Source: Saprospiraceae bacterium (GTDB lineage: Bacteria > Bacteroidota > Bacteroidia > Chitinophagales > Saprospiraceae). From it: a DNA stretch of 16,443 nt. The position numbers were made by a program, and so were the translations under genes. Location: positions 1 to 16,443 of the forward strand of contig WGBN01000330.1 of the NCBI GenBank assembly GCA_015494245.1. The letters run 5' to 3'. The notes below the pieces were generated by a model. It was not told the DNA's origin. It was given only the letters and a program-made list of their open reading frames with translations, and made no database searches. This document shows, piece by piece, positions 1 through 9,900 of this stretch (position 1 is the stretch's first letter; the number at the start of each line of letters is the position of its first letter).

Positions 1-156
1 CACATTTACAACCTGTTGGGGAGAGAGGTGCTGCGCTTTAAAGTAGCGGAAGGGGTGAAGTACAACATCGCCAAGCTTCCTGCCGGCATTTATTTGGTTC
101 AAATGCTGGATGAAAGGGGCGAGGTGATTGCTACACAGCGCATGCATAAGCGTTGA
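1..156 (+). CDS. C-terminal fragment of a T9SS-secreted protein with type A sorting domain
   Basis: The open frame enters from the left edge and ends at a TGA at 154-156, giving 51 residues. The fragment begins HIYNLLGREVLRF and continues through LPAGIYLVQMLDERG to a basic end (MHKR). This is the usual pattern of the Por secretion C-terminal (type A) sorting domain: a 'yNllGrev' strand, the 'lpaGiYlvq' turn, and a short lysine/arginine-rich tail. In this family the domain targets a signal-peptide-bearing protein across the outer membrane by the type IX system and is usually removed on the surface. The catalytic or adhesive part lies outside the window, so the function of the whole protein cannot be named. 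The next gene starts 226 bp downstream and need not be co-transcribed. Confidence 0.85.
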   Translation, partial: HIYNLLGREVLRFKVAEGVKYNIAKLPAGIYLVQMLDERGEVIATQRMHKR

Positions 157-382
157 CTTTGTAGAGGAAAATAGGGAGGTGTCCGATGTGCTTGTTTTAT
201 AGATGCATTTTGGGCAACCGAACCACGGGGGATTATCAGTAACTGAAAAGCATGGACTTGCTGTTGGAAAGCAGTAGGGATTAGGGTTGGATACGGATTT
301 CAAGGCAGTTGTGCCTGAAAACCCGAATGCGTGTACCCCTTGAGGGTGATATTTATTTGTTCATATTTAAAACGAGCATATC
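157..382. other. Intergenic leader before the porP-like gene
   Basis: I see no convincing ORF here. Two small hairpins can be drawn: AGGCA-GTTG-TGCCT at 303-316 and ACCC-CTTGA-GGGT at 335-347, the second followed by an AT-rich stretch just before the porP-like start. Either could be a weak terminator of the upstream gene or part of the leader. A search by eye for the Bacteroidota -7 box TAnnTTTG finds only a one-mismatch form (TTTATTTG, about 352-359), with no well-spaced upstream TTG/TTTG box, so the operon promoter is not resolved. Confidence 0.4.
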
Positions 383-1429
383 TTGAGAAAGACATCTACC
401 ACAACGTTGCGGGCCTGGTTTTTGGCCTTATGTGGCATTCTGGCCTTTGAGGTTTTGCTGCCCGCTCAGGACGCGCACTTTTCGCAGTTTTACAACGTGC
501 CTTTGTATGTCAATCCGGCGCTTACTGCCGTGGATAAGGCAGACATCCGCTTTGCGGGAGCCTATCGCGGGCAGTGGGAACAGGCGATTTTTGATCCCTA
601 CACCACCTTCTTTGGGATGCTTGACACCAAGATTTACCCGAAGTACAACGACCGGTACTTCTGGGGCCTGGGCGTGAGTTTCCTCTACGATGTGGCGGGC
701 CAGAGCAGCCTGGGCATATTGGGGGCTGATGTCAATGCCTCTTTCACCTATGCCCTGGATAGGGAGAACTTTGTTACCATCGGACTGGGAGGCGGCGGTG
801 CACAGCGCAGCTTTAAACTCGACAATCTTTCTTTTGGCAAGCAGCACGATGGCGAGCAGTACAATCCCGATTTGCCGACAGGCGAAGACTTTACCTCCCT
901 TGCCAATTTCTTTGGCAACCTGGGAGGCGGAATCAACTATCACGGCCAGAAGACGGGCAAGCGCACTCAATTGGATGTGGGAGCAGCGGCTTTTCACATC
1001 AATCGCCCCAACCAGGCCTTCTACAGCGCCGATGAAAGCGCTCTGCCCATGCGGCTGAGCCTGTACATGCGGCCTCTGCTGCAGTTGAGCGATCAGGTGG
1101 ATTTGCCTTTGCACGGTTTGGCTCAGTTTCAGGGGCCCTATTTTGAGGCCGTAGCCGGGGCGGGCATCCGCGTCTATCTGAATCTCGTGCCCTCGCGGGA
1201 AATAGCCGTGGAATTGGGCGGCTCCTATCGCTTCAACTCCATAGGCGATGCCATCATCCCGCACCTCCAATTCCTCTATCATCAATGGCAGGTGGGGCTG
1301 AGCTACGACATCAATGTCTCTGACTTCTCCGTAGCAACCCTCTATCGCGGCGGCCCGGAACTGACCGTGCGCTATGCCGTGACGAAGGTGAAACCCTTAG
1401 ACAGAGTGCGCCTCTGCCGTTTGTATTGA
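383..1429 (+). CDS. PorP/SprF-family type IX secretion system outer-membrane protein
   Basis: The protein has 348 residues, a normal size for the family. It starts with a signal peptide (hydrophobic residues about 11-28, likely cut after LLPA at 28). The mature part opens with the family signature: AHFSQFYNVPLYVNPALTA, then an 'AYRGQWEQ' motif near residue 60. The rest is alternating aromatic/hydrophobic strands and glycine turns, as expected for an outer-membrane beta-barrel. The start is TTG; an in-frame stop lies just upstream (368-370) and no upstream ATG is available, so TTG gives the only start that keeps the signal peptide. PorP/SprF proteins are known to support surface delivery or anchoring of type B (CHU_C) substrates. 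Here the gene is followed after 46 bp by a PorE-like gene and then by two such substrates, so a role as their dedicated partner is a reasonable inference. Confidence 0.92.
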   Translation: MRKTSTTTLRAWFLALCGILAFEVLLPAQDAHFSQFYNVPLYVNPALTAVDKADIRFAGAYRGQWEQAIFDPYTTFFGMLDTKIYPKYNDRYFWGLGVSFLYDVAGQSSLGILGADVNASFTYALDRENFVTIGLGGGGAQRSFKLDNLSFGKQHDGEQYNPDLPTGEDFTSLANFFGNLGGGINYHGQKTGKRTQLDVGAAAFHINRPNQAFYSADESALPMRLSLYMRPLLQLSDQVDLPLHGLAQFQGPYFEAVAGAGIRVYLNLVPSREIAVELGGSYRFNSIGDAIIPHLQFLYHQWQVGLSYDINVSDFSVATLYRGGPELTVRYAVTKVKPLDRVRLCRLY

Positions 1430-1475
1430 TATCTGGAAACCTTAAGACATTTTGCTTGCAACTCCATACTTTGCC

Positions 1476-3914
1476 ATGAAGAAATACATCTTTTCTCTCT
1501 TGCTCCTCACGCCGGCTTTTTTGGCCTACAGCCAAACTTTCAATGCTTATATGAAAGCAGCAGAAAACGCCTTTCTTCAAGAGGATTACTATGCTGCTAT
1601 GGTTTACTTCGGCCATGCCGCAGAAATCGAGAAGGACAATCCGGAAGTCTGGTATAAAATCGGGCGCTCCGCTTTTCTGTTCAACGACTTTCACATGGCC
1701 GACAGCGCTTTTCAGCAGGTCATGGAACTGGCCGGAGAAGAAGGCTATTCGGACGCCATTTTTTGGGCTGCCCATGCCAAAAAGGCTATGGGACATTACG
1801 AAGAAGCTGCCGAGCTCTTTTACGAATACGCCGCCAAAATGAGCGGGGTTGATGATGAAGAAGCGCAAAAAGCCGTCGAAGAAGCCCAAACCTGTGAGTG
1901 GGCTATGGATGTGATGGAGCATGAAGATGCAGCCATCATCATTGAGCAACCCGCCCCGGGCATCAATACCTCTTATTCCGAATTTGGCGCTTTTACGCAT
2001 ACCGATAGCACGACTTATTACACCAGCTTCAGCAATGTGCCGCAGAAAGACGAAGGCTATGTGCCTCCCCGTCCTTACATGCGCATCATGCGTCAACTTC
2101 CGGGCATGGCGCCCGAGCGCTATGCAGCCATCAACCCGGGCGATCAGGAGCTTTGGCATGCAGGTTATCCCTGCTTCAACAAAGACGGTTCACGCGTTTA
2201 TTACAGCCTCTGTCAATACACCTCGGGCTTGAAGGTCAATTGCAAAATTTACTACCGCGAAGTGTTTGGCCCGGATTCCCTCGGTACGCCCATACCGCTT
2301 CCGCAAACGGTGAATATGGAGGGATACAGCGCTTCCGAGCCCAGCATAGGTTTTGATGAAGCCGCAGGCAAAGAAGTGCTCTTTTTTGTCTCCAACCGCC
2401 CGGAGGGCAAGGGCAAAGCGGATATCTGGTACGTTTACCTCGAAGAAGGCTTCAACAATTGCTCCGAAGCTCATCACATAGACAGCGTCAACACAGAAGA
2501 AGACGACATGACGCCCTTCTTCCACACGCCTACCCAAACGCTCTACTTCAGCTCCAAAGGCCATAGAAGCATGGGTGGACTGGATGTCTTCAGCATCTCC
2601 AGGGAAGGCGATGGCTGGGGGGAGCTTGTACACCTGCCGTACCCCCTAAACACCAATTTCAACGATGCCTACTACACCTTGGATGAGTACGGCCTCAGCG
2701 GCTTCTTCGCCTCCAATCGCGACGGCTCTGTGAAGTTTGAAGATGATGGCAACTACTGCTGCTTCGACATCTACCACTTCCGCCGTACAGACCTGAAGGT
2801 GGAGGTCTTCACTTACGATGCCAAAACGGGCCTGCCCCTCTCCAACACCACCCTCAGCCTGGCCCGTCTGATGGACGGCAACAAGCTCGTCCTCAAAGAA
2901 GAAAACAACCCTACGGGCAACAAGTACAACTTCTCTCCCGAGCAAGGCTCTGCCTATGTGTTCACCGCTACGGCAGAGGGCTATGTGCCTACCGAAACGG
3001 TACTGGACTTGCGCATGCCGCCGGAAGACCAGAAAATCCGCATAGACATGTATCTGCCGCCCGAAGGCATAGACTTTACAGGCCTGGTGTTTGAAAAATC
3101 AGAAGGCACGCCGCCCCTGCCCGGAGCCAGCCTGCAGCTCTTTGAAGACGGGGTGCCCATAGACCTCAAAACCAATGAGGACGGCAATGATTTTCATTTC
3201 CCGCTTTCGCGAAACAAAACCTACACCATCATAGCTACCAAGCCGGGATATCATCCCGATACCCTGCAACTGGACTTGACGCAAATGGGCAATGAGTTCT
3301 CTTTGGAGCACAAGTTTTACCTGCAACCAAAGAGCCTGATCGAAATTCCACCCCTCTACATTTACTTCGACAACGACCAGCCCGATCCGCGTACCTATGC
3401 GACTACGACCGACAAGTCTTATGACGAGTTGTTTGGGGCTTATTATGCGCGCAAGCAAAAGTTCGTTCAGGAGTACACCAAAGTGCTGGAAGGACGCGAC
3501 CGCTACCTCGCACAACGACGGGTGGAGGCCTTCTTCGACCGCGAAGTGCGCGATGGCTATGCCACTCTTGAGGCCTTTGCAGACCGCATGTATAAGGTCC
3601 TTCAGGAAGGTACGCCGGTGAAAGTAACCATTAAAGGCTATGCCAGCCCCAGGGCCAGCACCGAGTACAATGACGCCCTGACCTCCCGTCGCATCGCCAG
3701 CGTGGAAAACTATTTGAAGAAGTTCAAAGGGGGGGTACTGAAGCCTTATTTCGAGTCGGGCCAGATTGTCGTAGTGCGTGAGCCCTACGGCGACCGCAAA
3801 GCCAATCCGGAAGTCAGCGACCGCCTCGAAGACGAAAGGAACTCGATTTACAGCCCGGTGGCTTCTTTGGAGCGCAGGGTAGAGATCATAGGTATCGCTC
3901 TGGGTGAAAATTGA
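1476..3914 (+). CDS. PorE-like TPR / WD40-like propeller / OmpA protein, putative PorP-peptidoglycan linker
   Basis: The protein has 812 residues. I chose ATG 1476 over the in-frame TTG at 1452 because a signal peptide begins there (MKKYIFSLLLL..., cut near AYS-19). There is no lipobox cysteine. Domains in order: TPR-like helices about 24-130 ('EDYYAAMVYFGHAAEIEKDNPEVW' region); a WD40-like (PD40) propeller about 150-435, with blades such as 'LFFVSNRPEGKGKADIW' and 'LYFSSKGHRSMGGLDVF'; two carboxypeptidase-regulatory-like beta domains about 440-625; and an OmpA-type C-terminal domain about 628-812. This order matches Porphyromonas gingivalis PorE, which links PorP to peptidoglycan. The OmpA domain keeps N732, L735 and R739 but has GYAS (721-724) where classic OmpA has GHTD, and carries an extra helical stretch after YIYFDND (628-633). 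Flanking gaps of 46 and 48 bp suggest one transcript. SprD is an alternative comparison. Confidence 0.9.
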   Translation: MKKYIFSLLLLTPAFLAYSQTFNAYMKAAENAFLQEDYYAAMVYFGHAAEIEKDNPEVWYKIGRSAFLFNDFHMADSAFQQVMELAGEEGYSDAIFWAAHAKKAMGHYEEAAELFYEYAAKMSGVDDEEAQKAVEEAQTCEWAMDVMEHEDAAIIIEQPAPGINTSYSEFGAFTHTDSTTYYTSFSNVPQKDEGYVPPRPYMRIMRQLPGMAPERYAAINPGDQELWHAGYPCFNKDGSRVYYSLCQYTSGLKVNCKIYYREVFGPDSLGTPIPLPQTVNMEGYSASEPSIGFDEAAGKEVLFFVSNRPEGKGKADIWYVYLEEGFNNCSEAHHIDSVNTEEDDMTPFFHTPTQTLYFSSKGHRSMGGLDVFSISREGDGWGELVHLPYPLNTNFNDAYYTLDEYGLSGFFASNRDGSVKFEDDGNYCCFDIYHFRRTDLKVEVFTYDAKTGLPLSNTTLSLARLMDGNKLVLKEENNPTGNKYNFSPEQGSAYVFTATAEGYVPTETVLDLRMPPEDQKIRIDMYLPPEGIDFTGLVFEKSEGTPPLPGASLQLFEDGVPIDLKTNEDGNDFHFPLSRNKTYTIIATKPGYHPDTLQLDLTQMGNEFSLEHKFYLQPKSLIEIPPLYIYFDNDQPDPRTYATTTDKSYDELFGAYYARKQKFVQEYTKVLEGRDRYLAQRRVEAFFDREVRDGYATLEAFADRMYKVLQEGTPVKVTIKGYASPRASTEYNDALTSRRIASVENYLKKFKGGVLKPYFESGQIVVVREPYGDRKANPEVSDRLEDERNSIYSPVASLERRVEIIGIALGEN

Positions 3915-3962
3915 TGAGCCTTTGTTGCCCATTCCTATTCGAGCTAACAGAAACAATCTACC

Positions 3963-6900
3963 ATGGGTCTGACACACAGCAATACATTTCGATACCTGCA
4001 AACGGCGCGTTCTGCCTTTGCCATCCTTGTTCTTTTTGCCTTCTTTTTGCTCATGCCGGCCAAAGCGCGGGCCTCGCACATCGTAGGCGGAGAGATTACT
4101 TTCGAATGCCTGGGCAACAATCAGTACAAGATCGTTTTGGATGTGTATCGGGATTGCTTCTATGGCGACCCCACAGCCTATTTTGACAATCCCGCACACA
4201 TTGGTATCTTTAACCAAAACAACATCCTCGTCCAGCAAATCAACATGCCCTTTACCGGCATGGACGACACCCTTTCGGCCATCTTTAGCGACCCTTGTCT
4301 CTTTGACCCGGGCGACGTCTGTGTGCATACAACCCGCTATGAAAAAGTGGTAACTCTGCCCGCCATCCCGGGCGGCTACCAATTGGTCTATCAGCGCTGT
4401 TGCCGCAACCAAACCATCTCCAACATCTACAATCCCGATCAGACAGGTATGACGCTCTCCACTTATATGTCGGAGCAAAGCATGTTGGAGTGCAACAACA
4501 GCCCCGACTTCACCTTCATCCCGCCCATTTTTATCTGTGTCAACAAACCCATAGACTTCGACCACTCCGCTACGGATGTCGAAGGCGACTCCCTCGTCTA
4601 TCGCCTCTGTACGCCTTATGAAGGAGCTACCTACAGCAACCCTTATCCCCCCATTCCCTCGGCGCCGCCTTATGATACCGTGGATTGGGTGGACCCTCCC
4701 TACAACCTCGACAACATCCTCGGCACCGACTCCACCGTGCTCTCCATAGACCCCCACACGGGCTTCATGACCGGAGTGCCCACCAACCAGGGGCAGTTCG
4801 TCGTGGGTGTATGCGTGGATGAATACCGCAACGGCCAACTCATCTCCAGCATGAGGAGGGATTTTCAGTACAACGTAGGTCAGTGTGGCGAAGCTACTGC
4901 AGCTTTCTTTGCCCCCCATGCCCAGTGCGAAAACTTTACCGTAAACTTTGAAAACCAAAGCTCGGCATACACCTCTACTTATCTTTGGTATTTCCAATAC
5001 CCCGACACCACCATTTCATCTACCGAAATCAACCCCTCTTATACCTATCCGGATACAGGCACTTATTCCATCATGCTGATCGCCGACCCGGGCTCTGTCT
5101 GTGCAGATACTTTTGTTCAGGACATTTACCTGCAGCACAATTCCCTCTTTGCAGAATTTGACCTCCAGGTCTTCGACTGCTCGGACAGCTCCGTGCTCAG
5201 TCTCTATGACCACTCCTACGACACCATCTCGGCGCCGGTTGCCTGGAACTGGACGGTCTCCTACGATACCGTTACCCTGACTTCTACCGAACAGAACCCC
5301 ATCTTCTACCTGCCTCAGCCGGTAACGGGCATGATCACCATGGAAGTTACCTCAGCCAACAACTGTGTGCAGAGCATAAGCCAGTCCTTCCAAACAGGCA
5401 TAGACTTCCCCGGAGCCTTCATTGAAGACACCTTATATATATGTCTCGGAGAATCGGTAGAGCTCAACCCCCAGGCCGATTCCATCGGCAACCTGCCCTA
5501 CCTCTGGATGCCCACCGATCAGGTGCCCGACTCCACGGCGGCAAATCCCGTGGTCTCACCCACAACCACCACCACCTATACCGTCAACATCACCTCGCCA
5601 GGTGATTTCTGCACCTTTACAAAAACGGTAACTGTGGTGGTAGAACCCCTGCCGGCACTCAGCTTTGAGACCTACATCAATTGCGATGCCGTAACGGTGG
5701 ACTTTACCAACACCAGCCAAAACGCCTCGGCCTATGTCTGGGATTTTGGAGACCCCTCCAATCCCAACGACACCTCCACCGAAGAAAATCCGAGCTACAC
5801 CTACCCCTCCATCGGAACCTATACCGTTACGCTGATGACAGACCCCTCCCTGCTCTGTCGCGATACGCTGACGCAGGAAATTACCCTGCCGCCCCGCCTC
5901 CTGCAGGCCCAGTTCGATTACCAGGTGACGAACTGCGAAGAAGACCAACTCACCCTGCTCTTTACCGACAACTCCCTCAACAATACGGGCAACATCGTAC
6001 AGTGGGATTGGACCTTCATCACCAACAACGGCACGCAAACAGCCTCCGGCCAAACCGCCGAGATCACCCTCACCCAAACCCAAACCCTGCAAGTACAATT
6101 GCTCATCACCACCGACCTGGGGTGCCAGGACAGCACCACGCAAAACATTGATGTGGAGCTCATCCAGGAAGACATCCCCGTCTATCACCACATCTGCCTC
6201 GGTGAGTCGGTAGAGCTCAATCCCAACTACAACCCGTCTTACTTCTACCTCTGGTCGCCTTCCGATGGCATCGCAGGGCAGGAAACTTCTCCCAATCCCA
6301 TCGCCATGCCGACCCAGACGACCACCTATACGGTTACCATCACCAAAGGCGGAGATACGCCCTGCACCATCCAACGCAGCGTAACCGTAGAAGTCGAGAC
6401 AGCCCTCCCGCAACTGGACTTCAGCACCCACATCGCCTGCGATGGTCTGACCATAGAGTTTACCAACCTCAGCACCAACGCCTCGGGCTATGTCTGGGAT
6501 TTTGGAGACCCCTCCAACCCCAACGACACCTCCACCGAAGAAAACCCAAGCTACACCTATCCCGCCATCGGCACCTACAGCGTAACGCTGATGACAGATG
6601 CCTCTAACTTCTGCGGCGATACCATTACCATGGATATCACCATCCCGCAGATAGAGCTACAGGCGGGCTTTACTTACGAAATTTCGGATTGCGAGGTAGA
6701 TCACGAAACCATCGCCTTTTACGATGCCTCCTTCAACTCAACCCTCGGCAACATCGTCTCCTGGCAGTGGCAATTCGGTAACCTCGGTATTTCCAATGAG
6801 CAAAATCCCGTCTTCACCGTCTATCAAAGCGGCACCTTTGACGTTACGCTTACCATCACCACCGACGAGGGCTGTACCAACAGCTATACGGAAACTGTGA

Positions 6901-9900
6901 ACGTACAGCTCATCTCCGTGAATGTGCCCGATTCCACCCTGCTTTGCCTTGGCGATACGCTTACGCTAAATGCAGGAGGCTCCCCCGACTTCGAGTACGC
7001 GTGGAGTCCTGCTTCGGCCATCATCGGCGACCCCACAGCGCCTTCCGTGCAGGTAGCGCCTCAGCAGACGACCACCTACACGGTGGAAATCACCCAACTC
7101 GGCTTCGATACCTGCTCCATCACCCGCACCATTGAGGTCTTTGTTCCTCCGGCCATCGGCCTGACGCTGGACCCCGCTGCGGATGTGCTTACCTGCGATT
7201 CCATCGCAAGCATAAGCGCTCAAACCACAGAACTCGCCTCCCTGCAGTGGTTTGAAAACGGAGACCCCATCTTACCTCTGCCGGGCACCGATTTAACCGT
7301 AGAGGTCTCCGGTGTCAACACCTATCAGGTCGTAGCTACCGATATCTATGGTTGCACCGAAGAAGAAAGCCTCACCATAGCCGGAGGCCCCGTAGATGTA
7401 GAGGTAACGCCCGATCAGTTCGTCTGTACCGGCGAACCCATCGTCGTCATGGCCACCAACCTCGATACCAACGACATCATCCAATACCAATGGACCATCG
7501 AAGGCGCCGGCACCCTGATGAATGAGGACCAACCCACGCCCATCATCGGCAGCCCGCCCGGCACCAGTACCATCACGGGTACTTTCACCAACCAATTTGG
7601 CTGTAGCCAAACGGATACCATCTTCCTCGCCGTGGTGGATGCCGGCATCTCCCTCGGATTTACCTACGAAATCCTCTGCGATGGCCTGACAGTAGAGTTC
7701 ACTAATACCAGCCAAAATGCCTACGACTTCGTCTGGGACTTTGGCGTACCCGGTACGGATGCCGATACCTCTACGGCAGTCAATCCCACTTTCACCTTCC
7801 CGGGCCTGGGTACTTATCCGGTTACCCTCGACATCGCCTATGATGTGGATTGTGCCGTGCCCATAACCATACCCATAGACATCGTCGAGCCCATCATGCT
7901 GCCGGCCTTTACCTACGATTACGTGAACTGCGAAGAAGACAGCATCCTCATCGCCTTCACCGATGCCTCTACCAGCACCCTGACCAGCCCCATCAACCAA
8001 TGGAATTGGACCTTCAGCAACGGCCAAACCTCCACCGAGCAGAATCCGGTCATCACCGTAGTCCCCGGCGACTCTCCGCTGACGGTACAACTCACCGTGA
8101 CGACGGAAATCGGCTGCCAGGGCGAAACGGCTGAATCCCTCAACTTTACCTTTACCGAAGTCTTCCTGCCGGATACCCTGGTGCTCTGCTATGGCGATAC
8201 CGCCCAGCTCAACCCGGGGGCCAATCCGGCTTACGATTACCTCTGGACGCCGGCAACGGGCCTGGACGATCCCACATCGGGCTCGCCCCTCGCTTATCCT
8301 ACGGAGACCACCACTTATACCCTGCACATCACCAACTACGAGGGCGCCGATACCTGCAGCCTGGAAAAAACAGTAACGGTCTTCGTGCCGGAGCAAATCC
8401 AACTGGCCATTGAGCCCGGCGATTCGACGCTGACCTGCGGGCCGCCCGTATTGTTGGAAGCCTCCGTCAGCCCGGGAACGCCCGATGACTACAACTACAC
8501 CTGGACAAACGAAAACGGCGTGCTCATCGGAACGGATCCGAACATCTCCGTTCTGCCCGATTCCACAGCCACCTATTATCTCGAAGTGACCAATCCATAC
8601 GGCTGCATCGGCCAGGATGAAATTTTCGTCACCAATGGCGATATAGATTACGAAACCGACCCACAAATCATCACCTGCCCGATAGACTCCCTGCAACTGT
8701 CGCTCATCAATTTGGACAGCTTTGACCAACTGACCATCTTCTGGCAAGCCGGTCAGAATGGCAGCATTTTGTCCGACCCCACAGGCTTTGAGGTCTGGGT
8801 TGCAGCCGAGCCCGATACGGCTACTTTCAACTACGCTTTGGTCAATCAGTTCAACTGCGTAGAAACGGGAAGCATCGAAGTCCTGACCTCCGATTTCGAG
8901 GCCGTCGTTCAGGATACCGTCGAAGCCTGCCCTGGCATAGGCGTACCCGTCAATCCCGTCGGCAATCCCGCCTACAGCTACAACTGGATGCCCGGTACGG
9001 GCCTGGACGACAGCACCAGCTACAACCCCACGGCCACGCTCTGGGAAGACCAACTCTACGACGTACTTGTCGGCTACGACAACGGCCTGGTTTTCTGTGC
9101 CGATACCCAGCAGGTTCTCGTGCTCGTCAACCCCGACATCGAGCTTACTGCTCAGCCGGATACCATCCTTTGCGATACGACAGAGATTAGCCTTTCGGCA
9201 AATGCTGCTGTGCCCGTAGTGAGTTTCGACTGGTATGAGGACAGCCTCGGTGGCGACTCCTTTGCCAACGGGCCCGTAGTGCCCGTTACACCCCTCGGTA
9301 CGGTGGACTACTACGTCATCGCTACCGATAGCCTGGGTTGCTTCGATACCGCTATGGTAACCGTAGATGCCTACCCGCTCGCCATCAGTCTTCAATCCTG
9401 GTACGACCTCTGCCTCTACGAAGAGGTTGAGCTGGAAGTCGTCAACGAGGCCCCCGTGCAGGAGCTGACTTATGTTTGGTCGCCCGATACGCTCTTTGGA
9501 ATACCGCCTTACGGAGCTGTGGAAACCGTAGCGCCCTTAGAAGACACAGAGGTGAGCGTGGTCGTTACCAATCAATACGGATGTGAAGACACCCTGACGA
9601 CCTTCATCAATGTGGTGGATGTCTATACCGGCCTCTTCGCCGATGCCGAGCCGGATACCATTTTCCAAAACTCGGGAGAAACCAGCCAATTGACAACGGT
9701 AGAGATTCCGGATTATATCTACTACTGGGAGCCCGCTTCCACGCTTTCAGATCCGAACATCTTCAACCCCATTGCCTCTCCCGAAGAAACAACGACTTAC
9801 ACCATTACGGTAGAAGGCGAGGCCGGTTGCCAGGCCTCTGCCGAAGTAACCGTATATGTCATCACGCCCGAATGTGGCGAACCGGTCATCTTTGTGCCCA

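Larger units (their letters stand above)
5661..6920 (+). other. 420-residue in-frame block present in protein A and absent from protein B
   Basis: Aligning the two paralogues by eye, A and B run together through the first Ig-like unit. A then has residues 567-986 (PKD-PKD-Ig-PKD-PKD) before both resume at the matching Ig unit (A 'VPDSTLLCLGDTLTLNAGG', B 'TPDSILLCYGESVVLNPGG'). The block is exactly 1260 bp by this alignment, and it accounts for nearly all of the 437-residue length difference. The boundaries coincide with domain joints, as expected of cassette gain or loss by recombination. Confidence 0.8.

Noticed and set aside
428..1285. 285-codon minus-strand frame opposite the porP-like gene
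   Set aside because: The sense frame has a clear family signature; the reverse frame shows none.
1452..1475. TTG start adding eight residues to the PorE-like protein
   Set aside because: ATG 1476 begins a standard signal peptide (MKKYIFSLLLL); the extra eight residues would spoil it.
3099..4997. 632-codon open frame on the minus strand
   Set aside because: It lies antisense to the PorE-like and protein A genes, has no recognisable domain, and arises because the sense strand avoids codons that would be stops in reverse (few TTA, CTA and TCA in this frame).
5661..6920. Insertion sequence or other mobile element inside protein A
   Set aside because: The block is fully coding in frame with the same PKD/Ig modules, with no terminal inverted repeats, target duplication or transposase.
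7293..9395. 700-codon open frame on the minus strand inside protein A
   Set aside because: It is a shadow of repetitive PKD/Ig coding DNA. Its translation is low-complexity in style, has no signal peptide or domain, and the sense frame is certain.
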